From NCBI RefSeq assembly GCF_009769385.1, contig NZ_VKAB01000017.1:124001-188000 (forward strand): a stretch of DNA of 64,000 bases, in the 5' to 3' direction. The stretch comes from Saccharothrix deserti (GTDB lineage: Bacteria; Actinomycetota; Actinomycetes; Mycobacteriales; Pseudonocardiaceae). The position numbers and the translations under genes were made by a program. The notes beneath the pieces were generated by a model that saw only the letters and a program-made list of their open reading frames with translations, was not told the origin of the DNA and did no database searches. Shown here in pieces: positions 26,596 to 35,368 of the stretch (the stretch's first letter is position 1; every line of letters begins with the position of its first letter).

Positions 26596-27069
26596 TCAGG
26601 CTAGTGGCACGAGCAGCGCCGTGGCCACGGCCGCGATGCCCTCACCGCGCCCGGTCAGCCCCAGGCCGTCCGTGGTCGTGCCGCTGACCGACACCGGCCC
26701 GCCGACCGCCTCGGACAGCACCTTCTGCGCCTCGTCACGGCGCTTGCCGATCTTCGGCGCGTTGCCGATCACCTGCACGGCCGCGTTGCCGACCTGGTAG
26801 CCGGCCTCCTCGACCAGCCGACGCGCCTCGGCCAGGAACTCCACGCCGTGCCGACCGGACCACCGGGGGTCGCTCGTGCCGAACACCGCGCCCAGGTCGC
26901 CCAGTCCGGCGGCGGACAGCAGGGCGTCGCACAGCGCGTGCGCGGCCACGTCACCGTCCGAGTGACCGGCGCAACCGTCCGCGTCGTCCCAGCGGAGACC
27001 GGCCAACCAGCACTCGCGGCCCCGCTCCACCTGGTGGACGTCCGTGCCGATGCCCACCCTGGGGATCAC
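26596..27069 (-). CDS. ispF: 2-C-methyl-D-erythritol 2,4-cyclodiphosphate synthase
   Basis: A 157-residue MEP-pathway enzyme. Zinc ligands Asp, His in GTDVHQ and His in GHSDGDVAAHA, and the TTTDGLG substrate motif are all present. It makes MEcPP from CDP-ME2P for isoprenoid synthesis. The ATG overlaps the ispD stop by four bases, giving translational coupling. Confidence 0.96.
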   Translation of the reverse strand: MIPRVGIGTDVHQVERGRECWLAGLRWDDADGCAGHSDGDVAAHALCDALLSAAGLGDLGAVFGTSDPRWSGRHGVEFLAEARRLVEEAGYQVGNAAVQVIGNAPKIGKRRDEAQKVLSEAVGGPVSVSGTTTDGLGLTGRGEGIAAVATALLVPLA

Positions 27070-27776
27070 GGTGCTCCTTCGGTGCCGACCAGCAGCGCCT
27101 CGGCGACCGCCAGGTCGAACTTCGTGGTGATCTTCATGGCGTCCTGGTGGCCGGGGACCGTGACGACCGGCACACCGAGCCGTTCGACCAGGCCCGCGTC
27201 GTCCGTCGCCAGCAGACCGGCCTCATGTGCGGATTCGTGCGCACGCAGCAGCACAGCCGCGTCGAAACCCTGAGGAGTTTGCACGATGCGCAACGACGCC
27301 CGATCGGGTGTGGCGACCACCACGCCGTCGGCGTCGACCTGCTTCACCGTGTCCGCGACCGGCAGCACCGGGATGACCGCCGGATGACCTGCGGCAACGG
27401 CGTCCACCACGGTCTTCACCACGGACGGCGGGGTGAACGCGCGGGCCGCGTCGTGCACCAGCACGATCGTCGTGTCGGGTACCTCACGCATCGCGTACGC
27501 CAACGCCAGGCGCACCGAGTCGGACCGCTCGGCGCCACCGGCCAACACGTGCACCGCCCCGTCGGCTGGGGCCAACGGGGCGGTGACAGTGTTCACAATG
27601 TCCACATCGGACGGGGGCGCGGCGATCACCACGTGCTGCACGCAGCCGGAGTCGAGCAGGCCGCGCACCGCACGCACGAGCAGCGGAACGCCGTCGACCG
27701 GCACGAGCGCTTTGGGCATCCCGTAGCCCAACCGCTCACCCCGGCCCGCCGCGGGCACGAGCACGACCACACCCAT
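27066..27776 (-). CDS. ispD: 2-C-methyl-D-erythritol 4-phosphate cytidylyltransferase
   Basis: A 236-residue nucleotidyltransferase. The CTP site is PAAGRGERLGYGMPKAL, with VHDAARAF and DDAGLVERLG downstream. It joins CTP to MEP. It overlaps ispF and starts 30 bases after carD, the same order as in mycobacteria (Rv3583c-Rv3581c). Confidence 0.96.
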   Translation of the reverse strand: MGVVVLVPAAGRGERLGYGMPKALVPVDGVPLLVRAVRGLLDSGCVQHVVIAAPPSDVDIVNTVTAPLAPADGAVHVLAGGAERSDSVRLALAYAMREVPDTTIVLVHDAARAFTPPSVVKTVVDAVAAGHPAVIPVLPVADTVKQVDADGVVVATPDRASLRIVQTPQGFDAAVLLRAHESAHEAGLLATDDAGLVERLGVPVVTVPGHQDAMKITTKFDLAVAEALLVGTEGAP

Positions 27777-27806
27777 GTTCGCGGTTTCCGAATGTTGGGT
27801 GGACGA

Positions 27807-28295
27807 TCAGGACGCGGTAGCCAGGACCTCGTCGAGGAGGACCTCGGCCTTGTCCTCGTCGGTGCCCTCGGCCAGCGCCAGTTCGCTAACCAGTATCTGT
27901 CGAGCCTTCGCCAGCATCCGCTTCTCACCAGCGGACAGTCCGCGATCCTTCTCGCGCCGCCAGAGGTCGCGCACCACTTCGGCCACCTTGTTCACGTCAC
28001 CGGACGCGAGCTTCTCGAGGTTGGCCTTGTACCGCCGGGACCAGTTGGTCGGCTCCTCCGTGTGGGGAGCACGCAAGACCTCGAAGACCTTGTCAAGACC
28101 CTCCTGGCCGACGACATCGCGCACGCCCACGATCTCGGCGTTGTCGGCGGGGACGCGAACCGTGAGGTCACCCTGGGCAACCTTGAGAACGAGGTACTTC
28201 TTCTCCTCGCCCTTGATCACACGGGTCTCGATTGCTTCGATGAGAGCGGCACCGTGGTGCGGGTAGACGACGGTCTCTCCGACCTTGAAAACCAT
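27807..28295 (-). CDS. carD: RNA-polymerase-binding transcription factor CarD
   Basis: A 162-residue CarD. The N-terminal Tudor-like domain that binds the RNAP beta lobe starts VFKVGETVVYPHHGAA; the C-terminal DNA-binding helices hold the conserved Trp in PTNWSRRYKANLEKL. It stabilises open complexes at rRNA and other promoters. A good -10 (TAGGAT, 28323-28328 on this strand) and a GGGGCAGAGGA RBS precede the ATG. Confidence 0.97.
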   Translation of the reverse strand: MVFKVGETVVYPHHGAALIEAIETRVIKGEEKKYLVLKVAQGDLTVRVPADNAEIVGVRDVVGQEGLDKVFEVLRAPHTEEPTNWSRRYKANLEKLASGDVNKVAEVVRDLWRREKDRGLSAGEKRMLAKARQILVSELALAEGTDEDKAEVLLDEVLATAS

Positions 28296-28597
28296 GTGTC
28301 CTCTGCCCCTTTCGCTAACCTCATCCTAACACGCCGAGCAATCCCCTCTTCGGCGTGCGGAGATCAGTTCGCGCTGGTCAGGGCCGCGTGGGGGGTTGAC
28401 AAATCACCCGGTCGCATGCAACACCCGACGTCGATCTTGCTCCACTGTGGACGTGTGGGCGGGGGTTCGGGGCCACTGTGGGGCACCGCCTGCCGCAGGT
28501 CCGAGGGCACCCCGTTAGGCTCCTCGACTGGTGGTCGGACCCGTTACTCCAGGGTACGGCCCGCCTCGTCAGCACACCGGGAAGGATCCGAGCAGCC
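28296..28597. promoter_or_regulatory. Divergent carD/lpqE control region
   Basis: About 300 bases with no coding frame. On the minus strand TAGGAT at 28323-28328 is a good carD -10. On the plus strand TTAGGCT near 28515 is a plausible -10 for lpqE. TTGACA occurs near 28397 without a convincing partner. Confidence 0.6.
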
Positions 28598-29341
28598 GTG
28601 GGTCGCGCACTCCAGAAGTCCACAGCGCCGCGCCGCCTGGCCGTCGTGGCCGCCCTGGCGACGGGCCTCGGCTTGGCCGCCGCAGGTTGCAGCGCAGGTC
28701 AGGTCACCCAGACGGACACCCAGGTGGCCGCCGTCAACGGGGCTAGTGGGCAGGCGGGAGCCATCGCCGTCCGCGACGCGCAGTTCCTGTTCCCGGAGGC
28801 GCACGGCGCCTACGAGGAGGGCGACGACGCGCCGATCACGGTCGTGATCGCCAACAACGGCACGACGCCGGACAAGCTGATGGCCGTGACCAGCGAGTCC
28901 GCCGAGCCGGCCGAGATCACCGGTGACTCGGTGCTGGAGGCCGCGTCGGCCATCGTCGGCGGTGCCGACCAGGACGACGCGGGCAGCCACGCCACGACGA
29001 CCACCGCGCCGTCCACCACGACTTCCGCGCCGTCGGGCACGACCACCACGACGCCCACGACCACGGGTTCGCCGGCCGCGGGCACGACCACGGTGACCCC
29101 GACGACGGGCAACGGCACGTCCATCTCGAACCCGCCGACGACGGCGACGAAGACCCCGTCGTCGGCCGACCCGAGTGAGCCGGGTGTGGTGAAGATCGTG
29201 CTGAAGGGGCTGAAGAAGCCGCTGCGGCCGGGCGAGACGATCCGGGTGACGTTCCTGTTCGAGAAGGCCGGCGAGGTGACCCTGGAGCTGCCGATCGGCG
29301 CCACCACGGAACCGCGCAAGGACGAGCCCTCCGAGCACTGA
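28598..29341 (+). CDS. lpqE: LpqE-like lipoprotein
   Basis: A 247-residue secreted lipoprotein with lipobox AAAGCSAG. The domain, starting AIAVRDAQFLFPEAHGAYEE, matches the LpqE family, which lies beside radA and carD in mycobacteria; the function is unknown, possibly metal or cell-wall related. Residues ~130-190 are a Thr/Pro/Ser-rich linker (repeated TTT and PTTT runs) inside the domain, much longer than expected. The GTG at 28598 follows a GAAGGA RBS. The gene ends just before repeat copies that include its terminator hairpin. Confidence 0.85.
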   Translation: MGRALQKSTAPRRLAVVAALATGLGLAAAGCSAGQVTQTDTQVAAVNGASGQAGAIAVRDAQFLFPEAHGAYEEGDDAPITVVIANNGTTPDKLMAVTSESAEPAEITGDSVLEAASAIVGGADQDDAGSHATTTTAPSTTTSAPSGTTTTTPTTTGSPAAGTTTVTPTTGNGTSISNPPTTATKTPSSADPSEPGVVKIVLKGLKKPLRPGETIRVTFLFEKAGEVTLELPIGATTEPRKDEPSEH

Positions 29342-29362
29342 GCTCCACTGAGCTCCACCGAC

Positions 29363-29477
29363 GAACGCTCCGCAGGGGTCCCCGCCAAGGGGACCCCTGC
29401 TTTGATTCTGCCGGGTGGGACCGACAGTTCGGGCTGGTCGGGCGGGGTCTGTGGACAGTTGCTCCGGCCTCGGTGAG
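29363..29477. repeat. Dispersed ~110-bp repeat element (family A), copy 1
   Basis: It starts GAACGCTCCGCAGGGGTCCCC and forms a 12-bp hairpin (29372-29383 with 29389-29400) that serves as the lpqE terminator, followed by CTTTGATTCTGCCGG, GGGACCGACAGTTCGGG and CTGTGGACAGTTG. It is ~85% identical by eye to the copies at 29521-29634 and 61014-61115. Confidence 0.85.
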
Positions 29478-29520
29478 CGCGCTCTGCCGACCTTGGTGAA
29501 CACGCTCTGCCGACCTTGAG

Positions 29521-29634
29521 GAACGCTGCGCAGGGGTACCCGCCGAGGGGACCCCTGCTTTGATCTTGCCGGCGGGGACCGACGATTCGGGGTGATCGGC
29601 CGCGGCCTGTGGACAACTGGCCGGACCTCGGTGA
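29521..29634. repeat. Dispersed repeat element (family A), copy 2
   Basis: Same order of blocks as copy 1: GCAGGGGT, hairpin, GGGGACCCCTGCTTTGAT, GACCGACGATTCGGGG, CTGTGGACAACTGGCCGG and CTCGGTGA. Between copies 1 and 2 is a short tandem of GCTCTGCCGACCTTG. It ends about 100 bases before radA and may hold part of its promoter region. Confidence 0.85.
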
Positions 29635-29737
29635 CCGCCGTCCGCCGGGCGTGTCGCGCCGCCCTGAAGCGCGGCGGGCGCGCCGGAGTGGGCGATCTTC
29701 GGCGGCGTTGTCGGGGGTGCCGGATAGCCTCCGGGGC

Positions 29738-31102
29738 GTGGCGAAGACAGCACGGGTGGCCAGGCCGACGTACCGGTGTGCCGAGTGCGGGCACGAGGTG
29801 GCCAAGTGGGTCGGGCGCTGCCCGGAGTGCCAGGCCTGGGGCACGGTGGAGGAGCGGGGGGTCTCGGCTGCCCCTCGGTTCCTCGCGGGCGTGCCCAGCA
29901 GTGAGGCGCGTCCCATCGCCCAGGTCGACGTCGAATCGGCCCGTGCCGTCTCGACCGGCGTGGGGGAGTTGGACCGGGTGTTGGGCGGCGGGCTGGTGCC
30001 TGGCGCCGTGGTCCTGCTGGCGGGTGAGCCGGGGGTGGGCAAGTCGACGCTGCTGCTGGAGGTCGCGCACCAGTGGGCGTCTTCCGTCGGCCGCTGCCTC
30101 TACGTCACCGGCGAGGAGTCGGCCGGGCAGGTGCGGCTGCGCGCGGATCGGACCGGCAACCTGCACGAAGAGATCTTCCTGGCCGCCGAGAGCGACATCT
30201 CCGCCGTCCTCGGCCAGGTGGACGTGGTCAAGCCGAGCATGCTGATCGTGGACTCCGTCCAGACCATGTCCTCACCCGCCGTGGACGGCGCGCCCGGCGG
30301 GGTCAGCCAGGTCCGCGCCGTCACGTCCGGTCTGATCGCGGTCGCCAAGGAACGCGGGCTGCCGGTCGTCCTGGTCGGCCACGTGACCAAGGAGGGCTCG
30401 GTCGCCGGTCCGCGCGTCCTGGAGCACCTGGTGGACGTGGTGCTCCAGTTCGAGGGCGACCGGCACTCCAGCCTGCGCCTGCTGCGCGGCGTGAAGAACC
30501 GGTTCGGGCCGGCGGACGAGGTCGGCTGCTTCGAGTTGCGCGACGACGGCATCGCGGGCGTGCCCGACCCGTCCGGCCTGTTCCTCCACCGCCGCGACCA
30601 GGCGGTGTCCGGCACGGCCGTCACGGTCGTCGTGGAGGGCAAGCGGCCGATGCTGGGCGAGGTGCAGGCGCTGGTCGCCCCGACCGCCCTGCCCGCGCCC
30701 AGGCGCGCGGTGAGCGGCCTCGACTCGGCCCGCCTCGCGATGGTGCTCGCGGTGCTGGAGAAGCGCGGCAAGGTCGGGTTGGGCAACAAGGACGTCTTCA
30801 CCGCCACGGTCGGCGGGATGCGGCTCACCGAGCCCGCCGTCGACCTCGCGGTGGCGTTGGCGGTCGCGTCGGCGGCCACCGACCTGCCCCTGCCGCACGA
30901 CCTCGTCGTGGTGGGCGAGGTGGGCCTGTCCGGTGAACTGCGCCGCGTCAACGGCGTGGGCCGCCGCCTCACCGAGGCCGCCCGGCTCGGCTACACGAAG
31001 GCCCTCGTGCCGCCGGACGCCGGAAAGCTGCCCCCGGAGACGCGGGCGCTGGTCGCGTACGACCTGCTGGAGGCGCTGCAACTGCTCAAGCTCACGAAAT
31101 AG
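29738..31102 (+). CDS. radA: DNA repair protein RadA
   Basis: A 454-residue RadA/Sms. The N-terminal C4 zinc finger is CAECGHEVAKWVGRCPEC (Cys14, 17, 28, 31), the RecA-like ATPase has Walker A GEPGVGKST, the RadA-specific KNRFG motif is intact, and a Lon-protease-like domain without a protease dyad closes the protein. It promotes branch migration in recombination. The GTG at 29738 starts directly before the zinc finger; longer frames are repeat-derived. In related bacteria disA follows; here a terminator and the convergent trehalose gene follow. Confidence 0.95.
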   Translation: MAKTARVARPTYRCAECGHEVAKWVGRCPECQAWGTVEERGVSAAPRFLAGVPSSEARPIAQVDVESARAVSTGVGELDRVLGGGLVPGAVVLLAGEPGVGKSTLLLEVAHQWASSVGRCLYVTGEESAGQVRLRADRTGNLHEEIFLAAESDISAVLGQVDVVKPSMLIVDSVQTMSSPAVDGAPGGVSQVRAVTSGLIAVAKERGLPVVLVGHVTKEGSVAGPRVLEHLVDVVLQFEGDRHSSLRLLRGVKNRFGPADEVGCFELRDDGIAGVPDPSGLFLHRRDQAVSGTAVTVVVEGKRPMLGEVQALVAPTALPAPRRAVSGLDSARLAMVLAVLEKRGKVGLGNKDVFTATVGGMRLTEPAVDLAVALAVASAATDLPLPHDLVVVGEVGLSGELRRVNGVGRRLTEAARLGYTKALVPPDAGKLPPETRALVAYDLLEALQLLKLTK

Positions 31103-31113
31103 CCCCGAGCAAA

Positions 31114-31152
31114 GAACGGCGCCCGGTCCCCGAAGGAGACCGGGCGCCGTTC
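31114..31152. terminator. Bidirectional terminator between radA and the trehalose phosphatase-GH15 gene
   Basis: A perfect 15-bp stem (GAACGGCGCCCGGTC with its complement) around a 9-base loop, between two convergent stops at 31102 and 31165. Confidence 0.9.
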
Positions 31153-31164
31153 AACGAAGAACAC

Positions 31165-33699
31165 CTACTTGGTGGCCGCCAGCAGCTGGGCGCAGCGGAT
31201 CAGACCCAGGTGGCTGTACGCCTGCGGGTGGTTGCCCAGGGAACGCTCCGCGATCGGGTCGTACTCCTCGGGCAGCAGACCGGTCGGCCCGGCCGCGTCC
31301 ACCATCTGCGCGAACAGCTCCTCGGCCTCCGTGCGCCGCCCGGTGAGGAGGTAGGCCTCGATCATCCACGCCGCGCACAGGTGGAAGCCGCCCTCGTCGC
31401 CCGGCAGACCGTCGTCACGCCGGTACCGGTACACCGTGGAACCGGACCGCAGCTCGGCCTCGATCGCGGTCACCGTGGCCTGGAACCGGTCGTCCGCCGG
31501 GTCGATCAGACCCGACAGCCCGACGTGCAGCGACGCCGCGTCCAGGTCGTCACCGTCGTACGCGGTGGTGAACGACTGCGCTTCCTCGCTCCACCCGTTC
31601 TTGAGCACGTCGTTGGAGATGGTGTCGCGCAGCACCGGCCACGACGGGTCGATCTCCCGCCCGTACGCCTCGGCCAGCTTCACCGCCCGGTCGAGGGTCA
31701 CCCAGCACATCACCTTCGAGTACACGTGGTGACGCGGAGCGTGCCGTTCCTCCCAGATGCCGTGGTCGGGCTCGTGCCAACGGCGGGCGACCGCCTCGGC
31801 CATCGCCTGCACCATCCGCCAGTCCTGGTCGGTCAGCGAACCGCGCACCGCGGCCAGCTGCACGACCAGGTCCACCACGGGACCGAACACGTCCAGCTGC
31901 ACCTGCTGGTTCGCCAGGTTGCCGACGCGCACCGGCCGCGACCCGGCGTACCCGGGCAGCGTGTCGATGACGGCCTCGGCGCCCAGCATGGTGCCCTGCA
32001 GCGTGTACAGCGGGTGCAGGCGCTCCGGGCCGGGCAGGGTCGCCAGGACCCCGTGCACCCACCCCAGGAACGCCTCCGCCTCGCCGGTCGACCCGACCGA
32101 CACCAGGGCCTGGGCGGTCAGCGCCGCGTCACGCAGCCAGCAGTACCGGTAGTCCCAGTTCCGGATGCCGCCCAGCTCCTCGGGCAGCGAGGTGGTGGCG
32201 GCGGCCATGATCGCGCCGGTGTCGTGGTGCACCAGGCCCTTCAACGTCAACGCCGACCGCAGCACCAGGTCCGACTCGACGGGCGGCAGCTTCAGCGTCG
32301 CCGCCCAGTCCGACCAGTACGCCCCGGCGCGCGCACGGCGCTCCGGCTCGCCCAGGGTGGCCTCGGACAGGTCGTCCGTGCCGCAGCGCAGCTCCAGCAG
32401 GATCGGCGCGGCCTCGCGGGGCCGCACCACGGCGGTCGCCGTCTCCTGGATGCCGTCGGACGTGATCTGCCAGTCGACGCCGGGTGAGCGCAGCACCATC
32501 GGGTCCGAGGTGCCGACGACCCGCAGGCCGTCGCGCTCGCGCAGCAGCCGCACCGGCACCTGGCCGAACTCCGGGCGCGGCGCGAACGTGATCACCGCGT
32601 TGGTCGAGCCGGAGATGCGCCGCACCAGGTCGGTGCGGTGCGAGGCCAGGTCGTGGTCCAGGTAGTCGGTCACCAGGAGCCGTGACCAGCGGGTCTCCAC
32701 GATCATCGTGCCGGGCACGTACCGCTGGCCCAGGGGCAGCGAGCCGTGCTCGGGCTTGATCGAGAAGTGGCCGGCGGCCGGTCCGCCGAGCAGGTCGGCG
32801 AACACCGCCGCCGAGTCCGGCTCCGGGTGGCACAGCCAGTTCAGCCGGGCGTCGGGGGTCAGCAGCGCCACCGAACGCTCGTTGGCCAGCATGGTCAGCC
32901 GCTCGATCGGCACGGCCTGGTCGCCGTGCAGCCACGCCCGCCGCTCTTCCAGCAGGAACGCCAGCACGGTCGCCACGTCGACGCTGTCGGCGATGTAGTA
33001 CTGGGCCAGCGTCTCGCCCTCGCCGACCTTGATGCCGACGTCCGGCCCGGTCAGTCTGGCGAACGCCTTCTCGTCGGTCACGTCGTCACCGACGAACACG
33101 GCCGCGGTCGCCGCCGCGCGGTGCCGCAGGACGTCCAGGGCGTGGCCCTTGTCCGTCTGCACCACGGCCAGCTCGATCACGGCTTTGCCCTCGGTGACCT
33201 GCACACCGTCCCATGTCGCCGGACCGGTGCGGACGGCGTCCAGAACCCGCTCCCCCACGGCGGGATCGGCACGCCGGACGTGCACCGCGATGCTCGCGGG
33301 TTTCACCTCGAGGGCGACGCCTTCGTGGCCGGCGACGACTCCCTCCAGTTCTGTCTCCAGGCGGCGGTGCAGTTGTTTCGCGTCCGCGTCCAGCGCGTGC
33401 ACGAAACCGACGTCGAACTCGGATCCGTGCGAACCCACCAGGTGCACCTCGGACGGCAGGCGCGACAGCGTCGCCAGGTCGCGCAGAGCGCGCCCGGAGA
33501 TCACCGCGGCCGTCGTCTCGTGCAGACCGGCCAGGGAGCGCAACGCGCCCACCGACTCGGGCAGCGGGCGGGCGTCCTCTGGGTTGGCCACGATCGGAGC
33601 CAATGTCCCGTCGTAGTCGCAGGCGACCAGCAGGCGCGGTGTGCGCGCCAGCTGCACGATCGCACGACGAAGTTCGGCGGGGAGGGCCTCGGCGGTCAA
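31165..33699 (-). CDS. Fused trehalose-6-phosphate phosphatase and GH15 glycosidase
   Basis: An 844-residue fusion. Residues 1-250 are an OtsB-type HAD phosphatase with CDYDGTLAP (Asp28, Asp30) and VFVGDDVTDE (204-210). Residues ~260-844 are a GH15 domain with the signature NWDYRYCWLRDA (514-525), of the type found in actinobacterial trehalases and glucoamylase-like enzymes. The first half should turn trehalose-6-phosphate into trehalose. The second may split trehalose or another alpha-glucoside, or may have lost activity. It lies 78 bases after otsA in the same direction, so the operon covers synthesis and perhaps breakdown. The TTG start at 33699 has a GAGGAGGGG RBS. Confidence 0.92.
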   Translation of the reverse strand: MTAEALPAELRRAIVQLARTPRLLVACDYDGTLAPIVANPEDARPLPESVGALRSLAGLHETTAAVISGRALRDLATLSRLPSEVHLVGSHGSEFDVGFVHALDADAKQLHRRLETELEGVVAGHEGVALEVKPASIAVHVRRADPAVGERVLDAVRTGPATWDGVQVTEGKAVIELAVVQTDKGHALDVLRHRAAATAAVFVGDDVTDEKAFARLTGPDVGIKVGEGETLAQYYIADSVDVATVLAFLLEERRAWLHGDQAVPIERLTMLANERSVALLTPDARLNWLCHPEPDSAAVFADLLGGPAAGHFSIKPEHGSLPLGQRYVPGTMIVETRWSRLLVTDYLDHDLASHRTDLVRRISGSTNAVITFAPRPEFGQVPVRLLRERDGLRVVGTSDPMVLRSPGVDWQITSDGIQETATAVVRPREAAPILLELRCGTDDLSEATLGEPERRARAGAYWSDWAATLKLPPVESDLVLRSALTLKGLVHHDTGAIMAAATTSLPEELGGIRNWDYRYCWLRDAALTAQALVSVGSTGEAEAFLGWVHGVLATLPGPERLHPLYTLQGTMLGAEAVIDTLPGYAGSRPVRVGNLANQQVQLDVFGPVVDLVVQLAAVRGSLTDQDWRMVQAMAEAVARRWHEPDHGIWEERHAPRHHVYSKVMCWVTLDRAVKLAEAYGREIDPSWPVLRDTISNDVLKNGWSEEAQSFTTAYDGDDLDAASLHVGLSGLIDPADDRFQATVTAIEAELRSGSTVYRYRRDDGLPGDEGGFHLCAAWMIEAYLLTGRRTEAEELFAQMVDAAGPTGLLPEEYDPIAERSLGNHPQAYSHLGLIRCAQLLAATK

Positions 33700-33777
33700 C
33701 GCCCCTCCTCAATGCTCGGTGGGACAAGGTCGGTAAAGTCGGATCTGAACTGATTCAGAAGCCGATGAGGAAACTGA

Positions 33778-35214
33778 TCAGATCGTGGTCTGCGTGCCCA
33801 AGGCATCAAGAAACGATCGAGCCCAGCGGTCGACGTCGTGCGTGAGGACTTGGCGGCGCAGCGCGCGCATCCTACGGCGGCCTTCCGCCGGATCGAGCGT
33901 GAGGGCGGCATCCAACGCGTTTTTTACGCCGTCGAGGTCGTGCGGGTTCACCAGGAACGCGCTCGTGAGCTCGGCCGCCGCGCCCGCGAACTCGGAGAGC
34001 ACCAGCGCGCCGCCGAGGTCGTAGCGGGTGGCGACGTACTCCTTGCACACGAGGTTCATGCCGTCACGCACCGGGGTCACGACCATGACGTCGGCCGCGC
34101 TCATGAACGCGGTCAGCTCCCGGCGGTTCACCGATTGGTGCAGGTAGTGGACCACGGGGTGGCCGACGGTGGAGAACTCGCCGTTGATCCGGCCGACGGC
34201 CTGCTCGATCTCGCTGCGCATCTGCTTGTAGTGCTCGACGCGTTCGCGACTGGGTGTGGCGAGCTGGACCATGGTGACTTCGGTCGGGTCGACGCGGCCG
34301 TCGGCCAGCAGCTCGTACAGCGCGCGGAGGCGCACGTCGATGCCCTTGGTGTAGTCGAGGCGGTCGACGCCGAGCAGGATCTTCTTCGGGTTGCCGAGGT
34401 CTTCGCGAATTTGTTTCGCGTGTTTTTGGACGTCTTTGTCGCGGGCGAGCGCGTCCAGGCCGGCGGAGTCGATCGAAATCGGGAACGCGCCGACGCGGAC
34501 CGTGCGATCACCGACCTGGACCACACCGGGCCGGGTGCGCACGCCGACCGCGCCGCGGCTCGGTTCCAGGCCGACCAGGCGCCGGGCCAGCCAGAGGAAG
34601 TTCTGCGCGCCGCCGGGCCGGTGGAACCCGACCAGGTCCGCGCCCAGCAGACCGCGGATGATCTCCGTGCGCCACGGCAGCTGCATGAACAGCTCGACCG
34701 GCGGGAACGGGATGTGCAGGAAGAAGCCGATGCGCAGGTCCGGGCGCAGCTCGCGGAGCATGGCCGGGACGAGTTGCAACTGGTAGTCCTGCACCCACAC
34801 CGTTGCGCCCTGCGCGGCGACCTTCGCGGTCACGTCGGCGAACCGCTGGTTGACCCGCACGTAGGCGTTCCACCAGCGGCGGTGGAACGCGGGCGGCGCG
34901 ACGACGTCGTGGTAGAGCGGCCACAGCGTGCCGTTGGAGAAGCCCTCGTAGTAGTCGGCGACCTCGGTGGCGCTCAACGCCACCGGGTGCAGTTGGAGGC
35001 CGTCCTCCTCGAACGCGTCCACTTCCGCGTCCGCGATGCCGGGCCAGCCGACCCACGCGCCGCTGTGCGTGCGGAGGAACGGTTCCAGGGCGGTGACCAG
35101 GCCACCGGGGCTGTGCTTCCAGCGCTGGGTGCCATCCGGCAGGCGCTCCAGGTCAACCGGTAGGCGGTTGGCCACGACCAGGAAATCCGCGCCGTTCTCG
35201 CCAATGCTGCTCAC
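33778..35214 (-). CDS. otsA: Trehalose-6-phosphate synthase
   Basis: A 478-residue GT20 glycosyltransferase. NRLPVDLER at the start, GWPGI, VQDYQLQLVPAML, GVDRLDYTKGID and the UDP/GDP-glucose site in VRDGMNLVCKEYVA are present. It joins NDP-glucose and glucose-6-phosphate. It is upstream of the phosphatase-GH15 fusion, completing the OtsAB route. The GTG at 35214 is the only sensible start. Confidence 0.95.
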   Translation of the reverse strand: MSSIGENGADFLVVANRLPVDLERLPDGTQRWKHSPGGLVTALEPFLRTHSGAWVGWPGIADAEVDAFEEDGLQLHPVALSATEVADYYEGFSNGTLWPLYHDVVAPPAFHRRWWNAYVRVNQRFADVTAKVAAQGATVWVQDYQLQLVPAMLRELRPDLRIGFFLHIPFPPVELFMQLPWRTEIIRGLLGADLVGFHRPGGAQNFLWLARRLVGLEPSRGAVGVRTRPGVVQVGDRTVRVGAFPISIDSAGLDALARDKDVQKHAKQIREDLGNPKKILLGVDRLDYTKGIDVRLRALYELLADGRVDPTEVTMVQLATPSRERVEHYKQMRSEIEQAVGRINGEFSTVGHPVVHYLHQSVNRRELTAFMSAADVMVVTPVRDGMNLVCKEYVATRYDLGGALVLSEFAGAAAELTSAFLVNPHDLDGVKNALDAALTLDPAEGRRRMRALRRQVLTHDVDRWARSFLDALGTQTTI

Positions 35215-35368
35215 CGGGTAGCGCCTCCTAGGGATTCGTCTCGCCCACCGTCGAGGTTAGTGGGAACGCGCAGGTTGGATGCCCTGTCGTCACCCCCGTC
35301 ACACAGTGTTGACTTGACGAAAGCTCGTCAGGTGGTCCACCTCACGTGGAAAGCCCGTGTTCAGGGCG

